DNA from: DAOVQB01 sp023128935
GTDB taxonomy: Bacteria; Eisenbacteria; RBG-16-71-46; CAIMUX01; WJJG01
Reading direction: 5' to 3'
Length of the DNA: 24,256 nt
Assembly (NCBI GenBank): GCA_030628905.1
Contig: DAOVQB010000050.1
Location: 1 to 24,256, forward strand
A model generated the notes under the pieces. That model did not search any database. It had not been told where the DNA came from and saw nothing but the letters and a program-made list of their open reading frames with translations. A program made the position numbers and the translations under genes. Of this stretch, positions 1 through 6,482 are shown one piece after another (the stretch's first letter is position 1; every line of letters begins with the position of its first letter).

Positions 1-515
1 GACCAGTCATAGACCGCATCCAGCAGCGTTCGCGCGCGTGAGGAATACAGCGCTTCCAACCCTTCCACAGACCTGACTGTCTCGGTGTCCCCCAGCCTCG
101 AATCCGCCACTTTGATCAACGTCAGCGCCACCGCACCGATTTCCCGTTCCTCCGACACCCGGTTGTTGTAGGCGTAGACCCGCACTGGCACCTGTTCGTC
201 GAACCCATAGCGATTAAATGTGTTCGGCCCGCAGATCTGATAGCGCGCTTTTCGATCCTCCATCAGAGTGTTGATCGCCAAGATTTCGTCGGGGCTCCAC
301 ATGCCTCCCAGCGGCAATCTGGGCGGTACCAGATAAAGACCTCGCCGGACCTGGGTGATCATCCCGGCCTGCGCCAACCGGTTCAGTAGCTCCCGTTCCT
401 GCTTGCCGGAGATGCGTAGCGGAGCGGTAAGGTCACCTGTTCTAAGCGACCTCAAGCTGCGCATTTGCGCATAGGCAAACAGCTGCCTCTCAAGCTTTCC
501 CAGTTTCTGTTTCAT
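1..515 (-). CDS. AbiEi-type (type IV TA) antitoxin, N-terminal part, runs off the window
   Basis: Translating the complement from the ATG at 515-513 gives 171 open codons with no stop before the window edge, so the gene is 3'-truncated by the window. The protein begins MKQKLGKLERQLFAYAQM and has a basic winged-helix-like N-terminus (about residues 1-60, ending in a VRRGLYLVPP wing). It continues with a WSPDEILAINTL and CGPNTFNRYGFDEQVP region and ends near SSRARTLLDAVYDW. This layout matches AbiEi antitoxins, which pair with AbiEii nucleotidyltransferase toxins; the toxin gene would lie beyond position 1. In known AbiE systems the antitoxin represses its own promoter through inverted repeats, and one is present here. 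Family assignment is by pattern recognition. The alternative is a lone AbiEi-like regulator without a toxin. Confidence 0.72.
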   Translation of the reverse strand, partial: MKQKLGKLERQLFAYAQMRSLRSLRTGDLTAPLRISGKQERELLNRLAQAGMITQVRRGLYLVPPRLPLGGMWSPDEILAINTLMEDRKARYQICGPNTFNRYGFDEQVPVRVYAYNNRVSEEREIGAVALTLIKVADSRLGDTETVRSVEGLEALYSSRARTLLDAVYDW

Positions 516-521
516 GTCTGT

Positions 522-549
522 ATTCTATTTTGCGTAAATTGCCTGTCAA
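522..549 (-). promoter_or_regulatory. Sigma70-like promoter of the AbiEi gene, predicted leaderless
   Basis: On the minus strand a perfect -35 box TTGACA (549-544) is followed by a 16-bp spacer and a -10 box TAGAAT (527-522). The start codon A is at 515, seven bases after the -10 box. Transcription would therefore begin at or next to the ATG, and no Shine-Dalgarno sequence fits in between. A leaderless mRNA is the simplest reading. Confidence 0.7.
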
Positions 550-555
550 GCAATT
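537..555. promoter_or_regulatory. Palindromic operator centred on the -35 box
   Basis: AATTGC (537-542) and GCAATT (550-555) form a perfect inverted repeat. The 7-bp spacer contains the -35 hexamer complement. A dimeric repressor bound here would block sigma factor access. Autorepression by the adjacent AbiEi-like antitoxin is the obvious candidate (inference from the known AbiE mechanism). Confidence 0.6.
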
Positions 556-694
556 AAAAGGAAATGGAATACAATGCGATCCAACTGTACGGGCGTTGTG
601 ACCCGGCTGCACGGGCCTGGTAGCCCCCTGGGCCTGACCGGTAGCGCGATGTCATAAGCCAATTCGGTAACTGCTTGTTTTGCAACCTGTTAGG

Positions 695-714
695 CGTGTG
701 CCCCGGGGCACACG
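695..714. repeat. Perfect 20-bp GC-rich palindrome between AbiEi and permease genes
   Basis: CGTGTGCCCC and GGGGCACACG abut without a spacer. The site lies about 50 bases past the stop of the minus-strand purine permease gene and could end its transcription, but no T-tract follows on either strand. A protein-binding site is equally possible. The rest of 556-762 shows no convincing gene. Confidence 0.5.
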
Positions 715-762
715 TGTAGCGGCTATCAACTTTTCGGTCCACAACCCAAGTAGCCGGCATTC

Positions 763-2112
763 TCATAGGTGTAGGAAAGCGTACCGGGCCACAAAGACCA
801 GCGCGAGAATGTAGATCAGTACAGGAACCTCGCGCGCCTTGCCCGAGAGCAGCTTGATCACCGGGTAGGCGATCAAGCCCAATGCCAGCCCGTCGGCGAT
901 ACTATAAGTGAGCGGGATGCCGAGCAGGATCAAGAGCGCCGGCAGCGCCTCGCTCATGTCATCCCAGGGGATCTTCTTGACGCTCCCCATCATGAGACAC
1001 CCAACTGCAATCAGGGCCGGAGCCGTGATGGGGTGGTAGAAACCCCCTCCCCATGCGTAGGATTCGCCGATCATCTTTGCCAGGGGATAGAGGAAGATCG
1101 CTGCGAGAAACAGCAGGCCCGTGGCCATATTGGCCAGTCCGGTGCGCGCACCGGCGGCCACACCGGCTGCGCTCTCAATGTACGAAGTGACGGTGGATGT
1201 CCCCAGCGCCGCGCCGGCCACCGTACCGGTTGCATCCGCGCAGAGCGCGCGGGTTGCCCGCGGGAGTTTGCCTTGCTTGATAAATCCGCCAGCCTGGCCA
1301 ATGCCGATGAAGGTGCCGATTGAGTCGAACACATCCATGAAGAGAAAGATGACAACAACCACGATCCCGTTGGCGGTCAGCAGGCCCTCGAAGCTGAGCT
1401 GGCCGAAGGTGGGCGCGAGAGAGGGCGGCGCTGCAACCAGCCCGTAGAAGCGCGTGACGCCGATGAAAGGCAAGAGGGCGAAGATAGTGGTGCCGAGGAT
1501 CGCCCAGAGAATCGCCCCGCGCACCTTCCTGGCCATCAGTGCGCCGACCAGGAAGAGCCCCACGAGCGTCGTCCAGACCGCCGGGTTCGCAGGATCGCCC
1601 AGTGCCACGGGCACCGGTCCCGGGGGTTTGACCACCAGCCCCCCGCCGGTCAGGCCGAGGAAGGCGATGAAGGCGCCGATGCCGACTGCGATCGCGTGTT
1701 TGAGCGATTCGGGCATGCGATCGATAACCATCTCCCGGATCCGGGCGAAGGTGAGCAGGAAGAAGACGACTCCGGAGATCAGAACGGCTGCCAGCCCCTG
1801 CTGCCAGGTGATCAGCCCTGCGGCGACGAAGCTGGCAAAGACGGCGTTCTCGCCCATGGCCGGTGCCAGCGCGATCGGGTAGTTTGCGATCAGGCCCATG
1901 AAAATTGTGGCCAGCGCGGCTGCCAGACAGGTGGCGACCATCACGGCTCCAAAGTCCATGAACTCCTGGCCCGTGTCCTGGAACCCCGCACCGCTCAGGA
2001 TCACGGGATTCACGAAGATGATGTAGGCCATGGTGAGGAAAGTGGTCACACCGGCCAGGATCTCAGTGCGGGGAGTGGCGCCCAGTTCTTTGAGGTGGAA
2101 AATCCGTTCCAT
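763..2112 (-). CDS. NCS2/AzgA-family purine (adenine/guanine/hypoxanthine) permease
   Basis: A 449-residue polytopic membrane protein. The start at 2112 (MERIFHLKELGATPRTE) was chosen because AGGAGG sits seven bases upstream; the open frame extends to 2262 but that extra part is Arg/Ser-rich and not permease-like. Family signatures are visible: TTFLTMAYIIFVNP near the N-terminus, ANYPIALAPAMGENA, AVGIGAFIAFLGLTGGG, and FLFMDVFDSIGTFIGIG followed by ALGTSTVTSYIESAAGVAAGARTG. These are typical of AzgA-like proton-coupled purine importers, which have about 430-450 residues. It is the last gene of the minus-strand operon, 37 bases after the SPFH gene. Exact substrate is not determined; guanine/hypoxanthine or adenine are most likely from the family. 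Confidence 0.9.
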   Translation of the reverse strand: MERIFHLKELGATPRTEILAGVTTFLTMAYIIFVNPVILSGAGFQDTGQEFMDFGAVMVATCLAAALATIFMGLIANYPIALAPAMGENAVFASFVAAGLITWQQGLAAVLISGVVFFLLTFARIREMVIDRMPESLKHAIAVGIGAFIAFLGLTGGGLVVKPPGPVPVALGDPANPAVWTTLVGLFLVGALMARKVRGAILWAILGTTIFALLPFIGVTRFYGLVAAPPSLAPTFGQLSFEGLLTANGIVVVVIFLFMDVFDSIGTFIGIGQAGGFIKQGKLPRATRALCADATGTVAGAALGTSTVTSYIESAAGVAAGARTGLANMATGLLFLAAIFLYPLAKMIGESYAWGGGFYHPITAPALIAVGCLMMGSVKKIPWDDMSEALPALLILLGIPLTYSIADGLALGLIAYPVIKLLSGKAREVPVLIYILALVFVARYAFLHL

Positions 2113-2149
2113 CGGAAACCTCCTGCGGCTTGAAGGTCGGCAGAAAAGC

Positions 2150-3130
2150 CTATTCGAGCAAGCGGATCTTCTCGCCTTCCTTGTCTTCGACGATGATCTT
2201 GCGCGTCCGCGGAAGGATCCGCTCCATCGCTTCCAGATAGAGCCTGGTCTGTGTAATGCCACGGGCCAGGCGCGCCTGCTCCAGCAGCTTCGTGAACTGG
2301 GCCGCTTTGCCCCGTGCTCCTTCGACCGTGGCTGCGTGGTAGCTTTCCGCTTCCTGGATCATGCGGTTCGCCATGGCGCGGGCGCGTGGGATCAGATCTT
2401 TCTGATAGCCGTCGGCTTGGTTGAGCATCTTGGCCTTTTCGGTCTTCGCCGTAGAGACATCGTTGAAGGCCTCGATCACATTCGAGGGTGGCTCGACCCC
2501 GCCGAGGTTGACCGTGATGAGCCGGATGCCCGTGTCGAGATAATCGAGCATGGCCTGAGTGCGCTGGCGCGTCTCTTCCTGGATGCGGAACTTGCCGCTG
2601 GTGAGCACTTCATCGACCGGCATCGTTGCAATCAGCTTCGTGACGTTTTCCTCGGCGCAGCGCCGCAAGAGGAAGTCGGTGTCAATCGGGCCCACGCTGA
2701 AGAGGTACTTGACCGGATCATATACGGAGTATTTAAGCGTGAGCTTCAGGTTGATGATGTTCGTATCCCCGGTGACCCACTCGACCTCCTTCGGGTTTGG
2801 TGGGATGCCACGAACGGAGTCCACTAGCTTGTAGCCCACGGGCATGGTCCGCACCTCGCTCGTTTTGACCGTGATGGAGCGCTCGAGCGGCCAGGGGAGG
2901 GTAAACAATATTCCGGCGGGAGCCACGCGTGTAACAGCGCCGAAGCGCAACACGACGGCTTGCTCATCCTCACGTACCACGCGGATGCCAGTGATGGCCC
3001 AATCTACCACGATTGCTGCCACGAGCAGCAGAATGAGGTTCTTGGTTGTGGCGGCCCATCTCACGCCGAGCAGGAGTGCGCTCAGAGCGTTTGAGACAAA
3101 CCCTTCCACCTGTCCTTTCGTGCCGGTCAT
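2150..3130 (-). CDS. SPFH/Band 7 protein, HflK-like
   Basis: A 326-residue membrane-anchored SPFH protein. An N-terminal cytoplasmic stretch is followed by one membrane segment (about residues 31-50, LILLLVAAIVVDWAI). The SPFH core then starts at VREDEQAVVLRFGAVTRVAPAGILFTLPWP and is followed by an Ala/Glu/Arg-rich coiled-coil region (KTEKAKMLNQADGYQKDLI). HflK and HflC form a large cage around the FtsH protease in Escherichia coli and modulate membrane-protein turnover. The start codon directly follows a TAG stop in the triplicated junction upstream, so translation is probably coupled to the HflC-like gene. The C-terminus ends in charged residues (VEDKEGEKIRLLE). The HflK rather than HflC assignment rests on the ERSITVKTSEVRTMPVGY-like segment and is less sure than SPFH itself. 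Confidence 0.88.
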   Translation of the reverse strand: MTGTKGQVEGFVSNALSALLLGVRWAATTKNLILLLVAAIVVDWAITGIRVVREDEQAVVLRFGAVTRVAPAGILFTLPWPLERSITVKTSEVRTMPVGYKLVDSVRGIPPNPKEVEWVTGDTNIINLKLTLKYSVYDPVKYLFSVGPIDTDFLLRRCAEENVTKLIATMPVDEVLTSGKFRIQEETRQRTQAMLDYLDTGIRLITVNLGGVEPPSNVIEAFNDVSTAKTEKAKMLNQADGYQKDLIPRARAMANRMIQEAESYHAATVEGARGKAAQFTKLLEQARLARGITQTRLYLEAMERILPRTRKIIVEDKEGEKIRLLE

Positions 3131-3219
3131 CTACTTGGGTTCCTTGAGTCCTTTCGTGCCGGTCATCTACTTGCCCTTCTTGAATCCTTCGTGCTGGTCA
3201 TCTACTTGGGTTCCTTGAG
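3113..3219 (-). repeat. Three tandem 36-bp copies of a gene junction
   Basis: Units occupy 3113-3148, 3149-3184 and 3185-3219 (the last is 35 bp). Each unit holds the end of the HflC-like reading frame (LKEPK plus TAG, or a variant) followed directly by ATGACC and a GAAGGA/AAAGGA purine stretch. The copies differ at a few bases. The repeat arose by duplicating the stop/start junction between the two SPFH genes. Confidence 0.9.
3131..3201 (-). other. Two coupled mini-ORFs (12 and 11 codons) between SPFH genes
   Basis: Mini-ORF 1 (3201 to 3163) reads MTSTKDSRRASR. Its ATG directly follows the HflC-like stop (TAGATG), and its TGA overlaps the next ATG (ATGA). Mini-ORF 2 (3166 to 3131) reads MTGTKGLKEPK, and its TAG directly precedes the HflK-like ATG. 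An AAGGA element lies about ten bases before two of the ATGs. The set forms an unbroken stop/start chain. The peptides may be meaningless; the arrangement itself could tune the ratio of the two SPFH proteins. Confidence 0.5.
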
Positions 3220-4077
3220 CAGGCGGAGCAATCTGGAATCCGAAGGCATGACGATTGTGGCGTCCTCATCGATGAAGCGTTCGTAGGCCTCCAACGTCTT
3301 GACGAATTCGTAGAACTCGGGGTCCTTCTCATATGCGTCGGCGTAGATGCGAGCCGCCTCGGCGTCTGCGTCACCCTGAATTATCTTCGCCTCACGGTCG
3401 GCCCGGGCCAGGATCTGATCCTGCTCCAGGTCCGCCTGTGCCCGGACCTTCTCGGCCTGCTCCTCGCCTTCGGAGCGATACTGCCGGGCGATGCGCTCGC
3501 GTTCGGCCTCCATTCTGCGGAAGACGGCCTGGCGGTTCTCCTCGGGAAAGTTCAATCGCTTCAGCCGGATGGCACGCACGCGAATCCCGTAGCCCTCCAG
3601 CGCTTTGGCGGTTGCCTGCCGGGTGATGCCGTCCATGATCTGGTCGACTTGAACATCCTGCTCGTTGGTGGAGAGAAGGACTGAAAGCTCATGCGAGCCG
3701 AGAGCCGCACCGACTTCGGCACGCATGATGTCTTCCAGCTGCGCCTCAGCCGTGAACCGGTCGACCACGGTTACCAGGAACTTCAGCGGATCCGCGATCT
3801 CCCAAGCGGCAAAGGCATCCACCAGGACGTTCTTCTTATCCAACGTCAGGTACTCGATCTCAGGTGGATCCAGAATGCGCAGACGCTTGTCAATCCGAAC
3901 CACTGTCTCGAAGGGCTGTGGCAGTTTCCAGGCCAATCCGGCATTGAGGATGATCCGTCTGGGGTGGCCGAAGGAAAGGATGACGGCGTACTCGGTCTCC
4001 GGGACCTCGAAGGTGCATGACAGCAAGAGGATCAAGACCAACGCCAGGACACTCAGGACTGTGAGCATGCGTCTCAT
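3202..4077 (-). CDS. SPFH/Band 7 protein, HflC-like
   Basis: A 291-residue protein. The start at 4077 (MRRMLTVLSVLALVLILLLS) is preferred over the longer frame from 4116 because AGGAGA lies seven bases upstream and because ATGA overlaps the stop of the upstream fusion gene. One N-terminal membrane segment is followed by the SPFH core (VPETEYAVILSFGHPRRII, then AGLAWKLPQPFETVVRID). A highly charged helix follows (FRRMEAERERIARQYRSEGEE, then ADLEQDQILARADREAKIIQGDADAEA), and the protein ends KEPK. The NFPEENRQAVFRRMEAERERIA segment is characteristic of HflC. It is the expected partner of an HflK protein, of which two occur here: one downstream and one fused to the permease upstream. Length is normal for HflC. 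Confidence 0.92.
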   Translation of the reverse strand: MRRMLTVLSVLALVLILLLSCTFEVPETEYAVILSFGHPRRIILNAGLAWKLPQPFETVVRIDKRLRILDPPEIEYLTLDKKNVLVDAFAAWEIADPLKFLVTVVDRFTAEAQLEDIMRAEVGAALGSHELSVLLSTNEQDVQVDQIMDGITRQATAKALEGYGIRVRAIRLKRLNFPEENRQAVFRRMEAERERIARQYRSEGEEQAEKVRAQADLEQDQILARADREAKIIQGDADAEAARIYADAYEKDPEFYEFVKTLEAYERFIDEDATIVMPSDSRLLRLLKEPK

Positions 4078-6362
4078 TGCGATTTCTCCTGAAGGCGCAG
4101 CATCTTCTCGCGCCATGTCTCGTCATCACGCGGCGCAGTTCTGCTCCGGGTGGGATCATCGGATAGCCAGTTTGTGGGCGAGGTTGTGCCACTTCGGGGA
4201 TCCTGGCCCATTGAGGAGCGTTTCCAGCTCTCCTGGCCCGCTGTCGAGCCCCAGGGATTGGACCAGTTCTGCAGTCCCGATCCTCGACTGACCCACAGAT
4301 CCAGTGGCAGATCCACTAGGGGGATGATGACGCGTGCCCGGCGGAGCGAGCTGGAGGCCGCATCCAAGTACATCCGCAGCCGCGTGATCTCCCTTGCGGC
4401 CCGGGAGGCTTCCTCAAGGGCCGTGAACTGACTGGCCTTCCCATCGGCTTCAGCCAGGCGCAGGAGTTTCTCCCCCTTGGCTCTGGAGATCTTGGAGAAG
4501 GACTGGGCGCGGGCGGAGGCGACCACGCGGTTGCGATAGCTCTCCGCCTGGCGGATGAAGCGGTGATTGTCCTCCATCGCGCTGGCTACATCACGGAAGG
4601 CAAAATGCACCCCCTCGGGCGCGTGTATGTCTCGCAGGTCCACCCGCAGGATGGAGATCCCTGGCGCTATCCGGTCGAGTTCCTGCTGCAGCTGCTGGGC
4701 AATCCGTTGCTGCAGCTCGATCCGGTGGTTGACCAGAATACTATCGGTTTCGACTTCACACATGACCCGGCGCAGCGCGAACTCGGCAAAGCTGGTCACG
4801 AGAGTGTTGGGATCATCCAGTTTGAAGTGGTAGGCGTACGGATCGGAGACAGAGTACTGGACGCTGTAGCGCACCGCGAGTAGGTTCTCATCTCCCGTTG
4901 CGATCTCCGCCTCCTTGATCAGTTCTTGCTCTTTCGCGCCCGCGCCCCTCCAGGCGGGCATCGGATCTGTCCTGACACCACGCCGGTGGCCGCGCTCGAT
5001 CGATCTCACGAGCGTGGGCTTCTCCTTCTGGAGCTGGGCAAAGGGATAGGGCCAATGCAGGATGAGTCCCGGAGTCTCAACCGTGCGAGTGATCTTGCCA
5101 AAAGACATCACCCATCCGATCTCTCCGGGACCGACGACCGAGCAGGCGGTGAGCAGGTAGAGCAACAGAACAAAGGTGGCGCAGACTGCCGTGGCCCCCC
5201 GTCCGGCCAGGTCGATCTTGAGAGGCTTGCCCATGCGCCGCAACCTGTCGTGCCAGATACGCATAAGATCAATCCGCATTGCGCTGCGCAGGAGCAGACC
5301 CAGGAGCAGGAGGGCCGCGGGGACCTTTAGCCAAGCGGGGATAAACTCGCCGGTGCTCCCTGCCACGGCCATCGCATCAATGCCGCTCGAACTGTAGATG
5401 CCATCGATGATCAGACCCCCCAAGAGGCTGAAGATGGCGATGGCCAGGAGGTAGATCACAACGGCCTGCTTGCCGAGCAGCTTGAGCAGCACGGTGATCG
5501 AAGTCGCGTTGGTCGCAGGTCCCGCGAGCAGAAAGACCATGGCTGTTCCTGGGCTGAGTCCCTTCAGAATCAGCATGGCCGCCAGTGGTGTTGAGGATAC
5601 GGCGCAGACATAGAGCGGGATCCCGATTACTAACATCAGCAGCATGCCCGGCAATCCGCTCATGGTCGGATTCTGAAACGCGCCGGCTGGGATGAGCGCG
5701 CCGATCAGACCGGTCAGCATGATACCGATGATGAACCAGGAGGCGATGTCATCAAGCAAGTCACCGTATGCATAGGCAAAGATCGCGCGGAGTCTCCCGC
5801 TGAACTCCGGGGGGGCATCTGGGGCGTTTGCAGATGGAGCAGGAGGGCCGCAACGGGTGCACGACTCGGTTGCAGCCTGCTCTGAAGATGCTCCGTCTGG
5901 GGGTGTGCTTTTGGGATCGGTATCATCTTCTTCATGATCTCCATGATCCCCTCTATCAACCGCGTTGACGGCCATACCAGCTGCCAGCGCTGTTCCGAGG
6001 GCTGCCAGCGGTCGGGCCACCGTCATAATCGGATCCATAAGCGCGTAGGTCAGACTGATCGAGTCGACTCCCGTCTGGGGCGTCGATGTGACGAAGGAAG
6101 CTGTGGCCCCTTTGCTGGCCCCGCCCTTGCGCATGGCCACTGCTGCAGGGAGGACGGAGCAGGAGCAGAGCGGCAGGGGGATGCCGGCCAAGGAGGCGAG
6201 GGCGACTGAGCGGAAGCCGACACGGCCAAGAGCCCTCTGGAGCCATCTCTGCGGAATGAGGACATGCAATATGCCTGCCAGGAAGAACCCGAACAGCAGG
6301 AAGGGTGCAGTATCGCAAAAGATACGGATGGTCTCTCGAATGAAGTCCACCAGAAAATACAC
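4074..6362 (-). CDS. Cu/Zn-efflux-type permease fused to an HflK-like SPFH domain
   Basis: A 762-residue two-part protein that starts at GTG, with AGGAG seven bases upstream. Residues 1-360 are a DUF318/SO_0444-type permease: LCSCSV (Cys66, Cys68) with KGGASKGATASFVTSTPQTG, a loop rich in His, Asp and Glu (138-150) with a CTRC pair (168-171), and the second half signature LYVCAVSSTPLA...GPATNATS. This family is linked to copper/zinc efflux. A new membrane segment (about 391-408) begins a complete SPFH domain (GPGEIGWVMSFGKITRTVETPG through a coiled coil near residue 660). The tail (690-762) is Ser/Trp/Arg-rich and looks disordered. The frame is continuous and no internal start with a strong ribosome site was seen at the domain border, so a real fusion is likely. 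It overlaps the HflC-like gene by four bases. Confidence 0.88.
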   Translation of the reverse strand: MYFLVDFIRETIRIFCDTAPFLLFGFFLAGILHVLIPQRWLQRALGRVGFRSVALASLAGIPLPLCSCSVLPAAVAMRKGGASKGATASFVTSTPQTGVDSISLTYALMDPIMTVARPLAALGTALAAGMAVNAVDRGDHGDHEEDDTDPKSTPPDGASSEQAATESCTRCGPPAPSANAPDAPPEFSGRLRAIFAYAYGDLLDDIASWFIIGIMLTGLIGALIPAGAFQNPTMSGLPGMLLMLVIGIPLYVCAVSSTPLAAMLILKGLSPGTAMVFLLAGPATNATSITVLLKLLGKQAVVIYLLAIAIFSLLGGLIIDGIYSSSGIDAMAVAGSTGEFIPAWLKVPAALLLLGLLLRSAMRIDLMRIWHDRLRRMGKPLKIDLAGRGATAVCATFVLLLYLLTACSVVGPGEIGWVMSFGKITRTVETPGLILHWPYPFAQLQKEKPTLVRSIERGHRRGVRTDPMPAWRGAGAKEQELIKEAEIATGDENLLAVRYSVQYSVSDPYAYHFKLDDPNTLVTSFAEFALRRVMCEVETDSILVNHRIELQQRIAQQLQQELDRIAPGISILRVDLRDIHAPEGVHFAFRDVASAMEDNHRFIRQAESYRNRVVASARAQSFSKISRAKGEKLLRLAEADGKASQFTALEEASRAAREITRLRMYLDAASSSLRRARVIIPLVDLPLDLWVSRGSGLQNWSNPWGSTAGQESWKRSSMGQDPRSGTTSPTNWLSDDPTRSRTAPRDDETWREKMLRLQEKSQ

Positions 6363-6482
6363 GGCGGAACTCCTACTTCTCTTGTCCTAGAACGCAGGCC
6401 TCAGTTTGAACCCGTGGGTCCATGCCGCAAGCGCAAGCCTGAAACTGAACGCATGGCTCTGCGCAGCTGCTCCAAAAGCCCT

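Noticed and set aside
554..766. 70-residue minus-strand reading frame downstream of the purine permease gene
   Set aside because: Its ATG overlaps the permease stop, but the translation has no recognisable pattern, it lacks a ribosome site, and it runs through the GC palindrome and the AbiEi operator.
2113..2262. 50-residue N-terminal extension of the purine permease
   Set aside because: Arg/Ser-rich and overlapping the SPFH gene end; a strong AGGAGG fixes the start at 2112.
3113..3219. Short CRISPR-like array
   Set aside because: Three tandem copies with no spacers, lying inside a gene junction whose codons explain them.
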